This document shows positions 6,947 through 13,963 of a stretch of DNA of 35,407 nucleotides, piece by piece; position 1 is the stretch's first letter; every line of letters begins with the position of its first letter. Origin of the DNA: WHTX01 sp038255145 (GTDB taxonomy: Bacteria > Actinomycetota > Acidimicrobiia > Acidimicrobiales > CAIXPF01); assembly GCA_038255145.1 (NCBI GenBank), contig JBBSLP010000064.1, forward strand, positions 1 to 35,407. The letters run 5' to 3'. The translations under genes and the position numbers were made by a program. A model generated the notes under the pieces. The model searched no databases, had not been told where the DNA came from, and saw only the letters and a list, made by a program, of their open reading frames with translations.

Positions 6947-7723
6947 ATGGGGGAAACCGTCCGTTACGAGTGCCGCGACCGCGTCGCCACCATCACCTAC
7001 GACCGGCCCGAGGCCCGCAACGCCATCAACGGCGAGCTGCGCCGGGATCTCAACGCGGCCTGGGCCCGGTTCCGCGATGACGAGGACGCCTGGGTGGGCA
7101 TCGTGACGGGGGCGGGCAGCGCGTTCTGCGCCGGCGCCGATCTCAAGGACCCCGGCGGCGCCGTCGGTGGCGCCGGTCAGAGCTTCTGGGAGATCCCTTC
7201 GGCCCAGTCACTCGAGTCGGGCCTCGAGGTGTGGAAGCCGGTCATCGCCGCAGTGAACGGCCCCGCCATCGGCTTCGGGCTCACCATGGTGGCGTCCTGC
7301 GACTTCGTCATCGCCTCCGACCGGGCCTCCTTCTCGTTCCCCGAGGTGCAGCTGGGCGTGCCCACCGTGCAGGGGGCAGTGCGCATGCCCCGGCTGATCG
7401 GCTGGCAGCACGCCATGGAACTGCTGCTCATCGGGGACCGCGTCGACGCCGAACGGGCCAAGGAGATGGGCCTGGTGTGGAAGGTCGTGCCCCACGACGA
7501 CCTCATGACCGAGGCTGACGCGCTGGCCGCCCGACTGCTGCGGGCCGCCCCCCTGGCCGTGCGGGCCACCAAGGAGATCGCCCGCCGGGGCCTCGACACC
7601 AACCTGGTCGACGCCGTCCGCTTCGGTGAGGCCATCCGCCGTGTCGCCGCCCAGAGCGAAGACGCCAAGGCCTTCCGCCCCGAGACGGCCAAGGGCCACG
7701 GCCCCGCTTGGCGGGCCCGCTGA
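6947..7723 (+). CDS. Enoyl-CoA hydratase/isomerase (crotonase) family protein
   Basis: A 258-residue crotonase-fold protein that binds acyl-CoA substrates. The first oxyanion-hole strand is AFCAGADL (59-66); the second is VNGPAIGFGLTM (103-114). Aligned to classical enoyl-CoA hydratase, the second catalytic Glu is kept (Glu133 in FPEVQLG), but the first is Thr113. Simple 2-enoyl-CoA hydration is therefore uncertain; isomerase, or another crotonase reaction, fits better. The rest of the fold is complete, including the C-terminal helices (APLAVRATKEIARRGLDTN). No fatty-acid degradation genes adjoin it, so its pathway is open. The start ATG lies in a short divergent intergenic region with the SRPBCC gene. 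Confidence 0.88.
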   Translation: MGETVRYECRDRVATITYDRPEARNAINGELRRDLNAAWARFRDDEDAWVGIVTGAGSAFCAGADLKDPGGAVGGAGQSFWEIPSAQSLESGLEVWKPVIAAVNGPAIGFGLTMVASCDFVIASDRASFSFPEVQLGVPTVQGAVRMPRLIGWQHAMELLLIGDRVDAERAKEMGLVWKVVPHDDLMTEADALAARLLRAAPLAVRATKEIARRGLDTNLVDAVRFGEAIRRVAAQSEDAKAFRPETAKGHGPAWRAR

Positions 7724-7795
7724 GGACGGGATCGGGGAGCGGGTGCCGGCCGCGCTCGGGAAGGATCCGCTTCCCGAGGAGGTTGCCAGGTTTCA

Positions 7796-7809
7796 TACCC
7801 CCCGGGGTA
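7796..7809. promoter_or_regulatory. CsoR/CstR-type operator
   Basis: The sequence TACCCCCCGGGGTA, preceded by CA and followed by CCGGGTA, is a near-perfect G-tract palindrome of the kind bound by CsoR-family repressors (consensus TACCCC...GGGGTA). It lies 17 bases before the ATG of the CsoR-family gene. The operon is therefore probably autorepressed and derepressed by the inducer. Confidence 0.8.
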
Positions 7810-7826
7810 CCGGGTACGGTTCGGTC

Positions 7827-8096
7827 ATGGAGCTGCCGGAGGAGACCGTCGCTGACGTGACCCGTCGTCTGCGCAGGATCGAGGGCCAGGTCCGTGGCCT
7901 GCAGCAGATGCTGGCCGAAGGCCGCGACTGTCGCGAGATCGTGACGCAGCTGTCAGCGGCGAACAAGGCGCTGGGGCAGGCCGGGTTCGTCATCGTCGCC
8001 GCCGGCTTGACGTGGTGCCTCGAAGACCGCGAGCGGTCCGCTGCCGAGGGCTACGAGTTGGCTGACGTCCAGAAGATGTTCACGAAGCTGGCCTGA
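7827..8096 (+). CDS. CsoR-family repressor, CstR-like persulfide sensor
   Basis: An 89-residue all-helical repressor. The signature RRLRRIEGQVRGLQQML (13-29) matches the CsoR/RcnR/CstR DNA-binding surface. The two conserved cysteines are Cys35 (DCREIVTQLSA) and Cys64 (LTWCLED), 29 residues apart as in CsoR and CstR. The copper-ligand His that precedes the second Cys by four residues in CsoR is Gly60 here. Loss of that His with both Cys retained is the hallmark of CstR, which senses persulfides through a di- or polysulfide bridge rather than Cu(I). Downstream genes for a persulfide dioxygenase/rhodanese fusion and a sulfite exporter agree with this. It is first in the operon, with a matching operator just upstream. 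Confidence 0.88.
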   Translation: MELPEETVADVTRRLRRIEGQVRGLQQMLAEGRDCREIVTQLSAANKALGQAGFVIVAAGLTWCLEDRERSAAEGYELADVQKMFTKLA

Positions 8097-8131
8097 CCAT
8101 CCGGCGTCCGCGCCGAACCACTGATTGCGTT

Positions 8132-8144
8132 GCGCCTCAGGCGC
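8132..8144. other. Short hairpin in CstR-MMPL intergenic region
   Basis: GCGCC-TCA-GGCGC lies in the 92-base gap between the repressor and the transporter gene. It may attenuate read-through or stabilise an mRNA end, but the stem is short. A separate promoter for the transporter cannot be excluded. Confidence 0.3.
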
Positions 8145-8188
8145 GACCCGCCTCACGGCCCGTTGCGTCCCGACCCGAAGCGAGTGTC

Positions 8189-10357
8189 ATGTCTGTTCTC
8201 GATCCATCCGCGCCCCACCATCACCGCGTCCCGGGCCCGAGGCGTGAAGGGCTCCTGGCCCGAACGGGGAGAGCCGCAGCGCGCCGTCCCCGCCGCACGC
8301 TGCTGGCCTGGGCGTTGCTCATCGTGGCTGCGGCACCGCTGGCGCTGACCTTGACGGCCGCGTTGTCCGGCGCGGGCTGGGAGGCGCAGGGCTCTGACGC
8401 CCAGGAGGTGCGTGACGAGCTGCGGCGAGACTTCCCCCAGCTGGGCGCCGAAGCCGCGATCGTCGCCTATCGCCAGGACCGTCCGGTCGCCGATGATCCT
8501 TCGGGCCTACGGATGCTCCTGGGCGCGCTGGAAGGAAGCCCCGGCACGGCCACGATCGTGGACCCGTTGACGCAACCGCAGGAGGCGGGGCTCATCAGCG
8601 GGGACGGACGCGTGGCCCTGATCCCGGTGGGGCTCGACGCCGCGGAGGACGCCGAGCTGCCCGAAGCGGCCGGGAAGCTGATGTCAACGGTCGATGCTGT
8701 CGACCTGCCGGACGGCGCCGAGGCGGACGCCACCGGGGAGTGGGCTGTCTGGCACGACTTCAACAAGAGCAACGAGGAGGCACTGCACAAGGCCGAGCTC
8801 CTCTCGGGGCTCCCCACGATCATCCTGCTCTTCATCGCGTTCGGCTCGGCCATCGCCGCCGGACTGCCGTTGGTGCTCGCCGTCGCCGGCATCGCCGTGG
8901 GCTTCGCCGTGCTGAACCTGGCCACGGGCGTCACGCCGCTGTCGGTGTGGTCCATGAACTTCTCGATGATGATCGGTCTCGCCGTCGGGATCGACTACAG
9001 CCTGTTCATCGTCTCCCGCTACCGCGAGGAGCGCGCCGGGGGCAAGGACGCGCTGGACGCGGTCGCCACCACGTTGGCCACCGCCGGCAAGGCCGTCTTC
9101 CTCTCCGCCCTCACGGTCGTGCTGTCGCTGGCGGCCATCTTCCTGGTCCCGGTCATGGTGTTCCGGGCGATGGCCCTGGGCATGATCCTCTCCGTCGTCG
9201 CCACCGCAGCCGCCTCGTTGACGCTGCTGCCCGCCATCCTCGTCGCGCTCGGAGATCGCGTGCTGGTGACACGGGGGGGCACGGACCCTGGCCGTACTAC
9301 CGAGGGTCGGTGGGCGCGCTGGACGGCCGCGGCCATGCGCCGGCCCGGCGCCACCCTCGCCGCCGGTCTCGGCCTGTTGCTCCTGCTCGCGGCACCGGCG
9401 CTCGGGATGCGCCTCGGCATGCCCGCCGCCGGTGTGGTGGACCGGGGGGAGCAGAGCCGGGACGGCTACGACGCCGTCGTCGACGCCTTCGGGCCGGGCG
9501 CCCCTGCTCCACTGTTCGTCACGGTCCCCGCCCCCGACGCGCCGCGGGTCGTCGAGCTCGCCGCCGCCGACCCCGGTGTCGTGGCCGCCACGGTGGTCGC
9601 CGAACCGGCGGCGTCGGGTCGAACCGTGGTGCGGGTGTCGCCGTCGACCGCGGTCGACTCCGAGGCCACATCCCAGCTGGTGCACCGGCTCCGCTCACAG
9701 CTGGACGAGGAGGTCCAAGGCGCCCGCCTGGGCGGTCCGGGCAGCCAGAACACCGACCTCACCGCCGCCCTGACGGGAACGGCGCCGGCCGCGATCGCGC
9801 TGATCATGGCGGTGGCGTTCCTGCTGCTGCTGGTGGTGTTCCGCAGCACGCTCATCGCCGTCACGTCGATCGTGTTCAACCTCATCGGCGTCGCCGCCAG
9901 CTTCGGGTTCGCCACCCTGGTGTTCCAGCACGGCTACGGGGCGTCCCTGCTCGGCATCGAGCACCAGGGGTTCGTGGACGCATGGGCGCCGTTGTTCTTC
10001 TTCGCCCTGCTGTTCGGCCTGTCCATGGACTACCAGCTGTTCCTGCTCGCCGCCATCAAGGAGCGCCACGACGCAACGGGCGACGCCCGCCTCGCCGTGC
10101 ACGAGGGGATCGCCCGCACCGGCCGGCCGATCACCAACGCCGCACTCGTCATGATCGTGGTGTTCGTCGCCTTCGGGGTCACCGGCCCGATCCCGCCCAC
10201 CGAGCTCGGCGTGACCCTCGCCCTCGCCGTCCTGCTCGATGCCACGGTCATCCGCATGATGCTCGTCCCGTCCCTGCTCGGGATGCTCGGCGAACGGGCC
10301 TGGCGCCTTCCGGGATGGCTGGACCGTCGTCTCCCGCACGTGTCGTTCGACCACTGA
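8189..10357 (+). CDS. MMPL-family (RND-type) membrane transporter
   Basis: A 722-residue inner-membrane protein with the two-half MMPL/RND topology. TM1 (about 37-60) is followed by an extracytoplasmic domain. A cluster of helices then starts LLSGLPTIILLFIAFGSAIAAGLPL and includes the first proton-relay motif GLAVGIDYSLFIVSRYREE. The second half has TM7 near residues 390-412, another extracytoplasmic domain, and helices with FGLSMDYQLFLLAAIKERHD, where the Asp-Tyr pair is again conserved. Family members export lipids, siderophores or drugs using the proton gradient. Its substrate here is unknown; its place in a sulfur-stress operon suggests export of a thiol, persulfidated or lipid product. 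The start ATG 8189 has only a weak ribosome site. Confidence 0.9.
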   Translation: MSVLDPSAPHHHRVPGPRREGLLARTGRAAARRPRRTLLAWALLIVAAAPLALTLTAALSGAGWEAQGSDAQEVRDELRRDFPQLGAEAAIVAYRQDRPVADDPSGLRMLLGALEGSPGTATIVDPLTQPQEAGLISGDGRVALIPVGLDAAEDAELPEAAGKLMSTVDAVDLPDGAEADATGEWAVWHDFNKSNEEALHKAELLSGLPTIILLFIAFGSAIAAGLPLVLAVAGIAVGFAVLNLATGVTPLSVWSMNFSMMIGLAVGIDYSLFIVSRYREERAGGKDALDAVATTLATAGKAVFLSALTVVLSLAAIFLVPVMVFRAMALGMILSVVATAAASLTLLPAILVALGDRVLVTRGGTDPGRTTEGRWARWTAAAMRRPGATLAAGLGLLLLLAAPALGMRLGMPAAGVVDRGEQSRDGYDAVVDAFGPGAPAPLFVTVPAPDAPRVVELAAADPGVVAATVVAEPAASGRTVVRVSPSTAVDSEATSQLVHRLRSQLDEEVQGARLGGPGSQNTDLTAALTGTAPAAIALIMAVAFLLLLVVFRSTLIAVTSIVFNLIGVAASFGFATLVFQHGYGASLLGIEHQGFVDAWAPLFFFALLFGLSMDYQLFLLAAIKERHDATGDARLAVHEGIARTGRPITNAALVMIVVFVAFGVTGPIPPTELGVTLALAVLLDATVIRMMLVPSLLGMLGERAWRLPGWLDRRLPHVSFDH

Positions 10358-10375
10358 CCGATCAAGGAGACAGCC

Positions 10376-11746
10376 ATGGAGATCCTCACCATCGAGACCA
10401 AGTCGCTCGGCGATCGCAGCTACGTGATCATCGACGGCGATGTCGCCGCCGTCGTCGACCCGCAACGCGACATCGACCGCGTCCTCGCCGAGCTCGACGA
10501 GCGCGCCGTCGCCCTCGCCTTCGTCTTCGAGACGCACCTGCACAACGACTACGTCACCGGCGGCTTCGATCTTGCCCGGCGCACCGGCGCCGCCTACGTG
10601 CTCCCTGCGGGCGATCACGTCGAGTTCGACCACACGGGTGCCCACGACAGCGACGAGTTCACCCTCGGGGACACCGTCGTGCTCCGTGCCGTGCACACGC
10701 CGGGCCACACCCCCCACCACCTCTCCTACGTCGTCCTCGACGGCGGCGAGCCCGCCGCCGTGTTCACCGGCGGCTCGCTGCTCTTCGGGACCGTGGGCCG
10801 CACCGATCTCATCAGCGACGACGCCACTGAGGAGCTCACCCGGGCCCAGTACCGCTCCGCTCGTCGACTGGCCGACGAGCTCCCGGGGACGGCCAGCGTG
10901 CACCCGACCCACGGCTTCGGGAGCTTCTGCTCCTCTGCGTCCTCGAGCGGCTCCGACGCCAGCACCATCGCCCAGGAGCAGCGCACCAACATCGCGCTCA
11001 CCACCGCCGACGAGGACCGCTTCGTCGAGGAGCTGATGTCGGGCCTCACCGCCTACCCCCGGTACTACGCCCACATGGCTCCCCGGAACCGCCGAGGCCC
11101 CGACCCGGTCGACCTCTCCGCACCGGAACCGGTCGACCCGGTCGAGCTGCGCCGCCGCATCCACGCCGGTGAATGGGTCGTGGACCTTCGCGACCGGAAG
11201 GCGTTCGCCCAGTCCCATCTCGCCGGCACCGTGAACGTCGAGATCGGTGACAGCTTCGTCACCTATCTCGGCTGGACCATCCGCTGGGGCACGCCGGTCA
11301 CCCTCGTCGGTGACACCGCCGCGGAGGTCGCCGAAGCCCAGCGTCAGCTCGTCCGCATCGGCATCGACCGTCCTGCCGGCGCCGCCAGCGGCGGTCTCGA
11401 CACCTGGGCCACGGGCGGGGACCTCAGCTCCTACCGCAGCGCCACGTTCGCCGACCTCGCCAAGGAGCTTCCCAGGGGTGAGCTCGCCATCCTCGACGTC
11501 CGCCGCGCCGACGAATGGGAGGCCGGTCACCTCGATGGCGCCATCCACATCCCCCTCGACCAGCTCGAAGACCGCATCGACGAGGTCCCCGCAGGCCAGC
11601 CGGTGTGGGTGCACTGCGCATCCGGGTTCCGCGCCTCGATCGCCGCGTCGCTCGTCGACCGGGCCGGGCGAGACGTCGTCGTCATCCACGATGAATGGGA
11701 CCAGGCCGGCGAGCACGACGCCCTGCCCATCCGCAAGGACGCCTAG
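10376..11746 (+). CDS. Persulfide dioxygenase-like/double-rhodanese fusion (CstB-like)
   Basis: 456 residues, three domains. Residues 1-235 are a metallo-beta-lactamase fold of the ETHE1/persulfide-dioxygenase type: His54-x-His56-x-Asp58 (ETHLHNDYVTGG), His107/His111 (VHTPGHT) and His179 (HPTHGFGSFC185). The Asp that completes the iron site in ETHE1 (motif TGD) is Gly133 here (FTGGSLLFGTVGRTDL). Residues about 250-350 are a rhodanese-like domain without a catalytic Cys. Residues about 360-456 are an active-type rhodanese with Cys414 in VHCASGFRA. The layout matches CstB, which converts persulfide to thiosulfate. It acts in the cytoplasm next to the persulfide sensor and sulfite exporter. An AAGGAG site precedes ATG 10376, 18 bases after the MMPL stop. 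Confidence 0.9.
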   Translation: MEILTIETKSLGDRSYVIIDGDVAAVVDPQRDIDRVLAELDERAVALAFVFETHLHNDYVTGGFDLARRTGAAYVLPAGDHVEFDHTGAHDSDEFTLGDTVVLRAVHTPGHTPHHLSYVVLDGGEPAAVFTGGSLLFGTVGRTDLISDDATEELTRAQYRSARRLADELPGTASVHPTHGFGSFCSSASSSGSDASTIAQEQRTNIALTTADEDRFVEELMSGLTAYPRYYAHMAPRNRRGPDPVDLSAPEPVDPVELRRRIHAGEWVVDLRDRKAFAQSHLAGTVNVEIGDSFVTYLGWTIRWGTPVTLVGDTAAEVAEAQRQLVRIGIDRPAGAASGGLDTWATGGDLSSYRSATFADLAKELPRGELAILDVRRADEWEAGHLDGAIHIPLDQLEDRIDEVPAGQPVWVHCASGFRASIAASLVDRAGRDVVVIHDEWDQAGEHDALPIRKDA

Positions 11747-11782
11747 TCAGATGGGTGCCGCGGGTCGCAACGGTGGTGTCGC

Positions 11783-12601
11783 GTGACGAGCCGGGCCGTA
11801 CTGGCATCGCCGCTCGGGTTCCTGATCGGTGTGTCGCTGGGCGCCCTCGGAGGCGGGGGGTCGATCCTCGCGGTTCCCGTCCTCGTCTTCGTCGCCGGTC
11901 AGACACCCGGTCAGGCGACCACGACGTCACTTCTTGTCGTTGGCGTCGCCGCCGTCGTCGGCGCCATCGGGCACTGGCGTCAAGGTCGTGTGCGGATCGG
12001 CCCCGGTCTCCTGTTCGGGCTGCTCGGCATCGTCGGCTCCCTGGCCGGTTCCGCGCTGAACCGTCGCCTCGACGGTGACGTCCTCCTCCTCGCCTTCGCC
12101 GGCCTCATCCTCGTCGCCGCGTGGCGGATCATCGTCGGCTGTCCGAGCTGCACCCGTGTCGGCGAGACGGACGCGCTACGCGACGACGCGTCCTCCGAGG
12201 GAGCAGTCATCGTCGGGGGACGTCCCGATACCCGCACGGTCCTCAAGATCGTGGCGGCCGGAACGGTGGTCGGCTTCCTCACCGGCCTGTTCGGTGTCGG
12301 TGGTGGCTTCGTGATCGTCCCCGCCCTCGCCCTCGTCCTGGGCTACCCGATGCCCCAGGCCATCGGCACGTCACTCGTCGTCATCGCCGTGAACACCGCC
12401 ATGGCGTTCGGCGCCCGCCTCGGTGGCTCCATCGATTGGGGCACCACCTTGCTCTTCACCGTCGCCGCCACCGCCGGTGTCGGTGCCGGCACCCGCATCG
12501 CGGACCGCATAGAACCCAAGACGATGCAACGCGCCTTCGCCGCGCTCCTCGTCGCTGTCGCGCTCTACACCGGCGGCCGAGCGGCCGCCGGCATCTGGTA
12601 A
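11783..12601 (+). CDS. TauE/SafE-family sulfite/sulfonate exporter
   Basis: A 272-residue polytopic membrane protein with the internal two-fold repeat of the TauE/SafE (DUF81) family. The repeats are GVSLGALGGGGSILAVPVLV near the N-terminus and GFLTGLFGVGGGFVIVPALALVLGYP in the second half, each followed by 'QAxxTSLxVV'. About eight TM helices are expected. The loop between halves carries a CPSC pair (Cys120/Cys123) and an acidic stretch, which could be redox- or metal-sensitive. TauE proteins move sulfite or organosulfonates out of the cell. Here it would remove sulfite or thiosulfate-type products of the preceding enzyme. It starts at GTG 11783, 36 bases after the preceding stop. Confidence 0.9.
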   Translation: MTSRAVLASPLGFLIGVSLGALGGGGSILAVPVLVFVAGQTPGQATTTSLLVVGVAAVVGAIGHWRQGRVRIGPGLLFGLLGIVGSLAGSALNRRLDGDVLLLAFAGLILVAAWRIIVGCPSCTRVGETDALRDDASSEGAVIVGGRPDTRTVLKIVAAGTVVGFLTGLFGVGGGFVIVPALALVLGYPMPQAIGTSLVVIAVNTAMAFGARLGGSIDWGTTLLFTVAATAGVGAGTRIADRIEPKTMQRAFAALLVAVALYTGGRAAAGIW

Positions 12602-12620
12602 CCCACCAAGGAGGAGAACC

Positions 12621-13013
12621 ATGGGCTTCACCCGACGCATCGACGTCGATCTCGACTACGACACCGCGGTGACCGCCACCAAGGCTGCGCTGCAGGAGCA
12701 GGGCTTCGGTGTGCTCAGCGAGATCGACGTCCGCCAGACGCTCGAGGACAAGCTGGGCATCGACACCGAGCCGCAGCTCATCATCGGGGCCTGCAACCCG
12801 CAGCTCGCCCACCGGGCGCTCGAGATCGACAGTCGGATCGCGACGCTGCTGCCCTGCAACGTCGTGGTCCGGGTCGAAGGCGATCGCACGGTCGTCGAGG
12901 CGCTCGACCCGAGGATCATGGCCGACATGTCCGGCTCCCCCGACCTGGTCGAGGTCGCAGACGACGCGGCCCGACGCATCGACGCGGCCCTCGGGGCCGT
13001 CCGCAGGGCGTAG
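12621..13013 (+). CDS. DUF302-domain protein
   Basis: A 130-residue DUF302 (TT1751-like fold) protein, cytoplasmic. Conserved pieces are the opening helix AVTATKAALQEQGFGVLSEIDV, the core IGACNPQLAHRALEIDSRIATLLPCNVVVR with its two conserved Cys, and VEALDPRIMADM. The biochemical function is unknown; DUF302 genes are often found beside sulfur-oxidation, rhodanese and heavy-metal genes. It has an excellent Shine-Dalgarno (AAGGAGGAG) and follows the TauE gene by 19 bases. It is the last gene of the operon, with a hairpin starting at the base after its stop codon. Confidence 0.9.
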   Translation: MGFTRRIDVDLDYDTAVTATKAALQEQGFGVLSEIDVRQTLEDKLGIDTEPQLIIGACNPQLAHRALEIDSRIATLLPCNVVVRVEGDRTVVEALDPRIMADMSGSPDLVEVADDAARRIDAALGAVRRA

Positions 13014-13030
13014 TCCCGCCCGTGGCGGGA
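13014..13030 (+). terminator. Terminator hairpin of the sulfur operon
   Basis: Perfect 7-base arms TCCCGCC and GGCGGGA around a CGT loop begin immediately after the DUF302 stop codon and are followed by a G-rich tract. It closes the operon that starts at 7827. The stretch from 13031 to 13170 shows no gene that I can support. Confidence 0.65.
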
Positions 13031-13170
13031 AGCGGGGGGGAGGTGAGCCGCGACTTCGCCGTCCGAGCACGCACCCGGGGCGGGGCGACGTTCCTGCTCC
13101 CTCCGGGTGACGTCCTGCTGGGACGGTGGCCACCGTCGGCGCCTGGTCGACGGCGGGCGGTGGTCGTCGG

Positions 13171-13444
13171 TCAGCGCCGTTCGACCGGCGGTGACGGGGG
13201 GTCGACCGGGTTGGGTAGCCGCTCGACGACTTCGAAGGGAGGGTTCAGCCAGCCGTCGGTCCCGGCCATGGACAGGTGCCGACGGGTGATGCGCCAGCCC
13301 TCACCAACGAGTCGGAACTCGTCGTGGTAGCGGCCCCAGACATCGACCTGGCGAACATGAGGGCCAGGTTGTCGCGACCGACCACGGCCCGGCTCGAGCC
13401 CAGTTCGAAAGCACCAGCTCCCAGATCGTCCGCCGCTCATCCAT
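13171..13444 (-). pseudogene. SnoaL-like (NTF2-fold) protein remnant
   Basis: Three pieces of one SnoaL-like protein lie in three different minus-strand frames, in the right order. An N-terminal MDERRTIWELVLSNW starts at ATG 13444. A middle RAVVGRDNLALMFA lies in the next frame. A C-terminal VDVWGRYHDEFRLVGEGWRI followed by TRRHLSMAGTDGWLNPPFE ends at 13171. The normal family length is 130-150 residues, so the centre is also shortened. Two frameshifts plus a deletion make it non-functional. SnoaL-like proteins are small cyclases/hydrolases with a cone-shaped fold. It lies upstream of nothing on its strand and downstream of the ABM gene. Confidence 0.7.
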
Positions 13445-13550
13445 GCCGGCATCATCGCACCGCAGCGGCGCCCCGATTCGTGAACCACCCGTCGACCACC
13501 TGCGGACCGGTTCGCACCGGTGGCGCCGTCGCTCAATTGGCGTGGCACCA

Positions 13551-13844
13551 CTAGACGTCGGCGAGATCGATGTAGCGGATGGAGGGGGTGCCGCTCGCCA
13601 CCCCTTCCAGGTAGTCCAGGTCGCCGCGTTCCTCACGCCAGCCCAGGTAGGCGTTGTAATCGGCGCGCGTCTCGAACTGCTCGACGAACACGATGGTGTT
13701 CGGGTTGTCCTTGGCCCGGTAGGCGTCCAGCAGGATGCAGCCGGGATGGGAGCCGGCATCGGCCGAGTGGGTCTTCAGCCAGGTCGCCACCTCGTCGACC
13801 CTGCCATCGGCGATGGGAAGGCTCACCAGCACCATCACGCTCAT
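13551..13844 (-). CDS. Antibiotic biosynthesis monooxygenase (ABM) domain protein
   Basis: A 97-residue ABM-fold protein: MVLVSLPIADGRVDEVATWLKTHSADAGSHPGCILLDAYRAKDNPNT with the family's central strand IVFVEQFETRADYNAYLGWREERG. Members are dimeric alpha+beta barrels acting as cofactor-free monooxygenases, haem oxygenases or isomerases; the reaction here is not known. The start ATG 13844 has an AGGTGG ribosome site seven bases upstream. The pseudogene at 13171-13444 follows on the same strand, and the VOC gene lies upstream on the same strand with a 119-base gap that contains a short inverted repeat, ACGACC/GGTCGT (13906-13927). Confidence 0.85.
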   Translation of the reverse strand: MSVMVLVSLPIADGRVDEVATWLKTHSADAGSHPGCILLDAYRAKDNPNTIVFVEQFETRADYNAYLGWREERGDLDYLEGVASGTPSIRYIDLADV

Positions 13845-13963
13845 CGTCCGCCACCTAGCGTCCACAGCGGGCTGGGCGCGCGCTGATGCTCGGGAGCTTA
13901 TCGCTACGACCCATGGGTTGAGGTCGTTATGACGCTCCAGATGGGCGGCCCGTCCGGGGCGGA

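Noticed and set aside
9695..11716. Long minus-strand open frame opposite the transporter and persulfide enzyme genes
   Set aside because: The plus-strand genes show catalytic motifs and good ribosome sites; the minus frame has no recognisable domain.
13031..13170. Coding potential between DUF302 and the SnoaL remnant
   Set aside because: The open frame there translates to low-complexity Gly/Arg/Ser sequence, with no ribosome site and no homology I can recognise.
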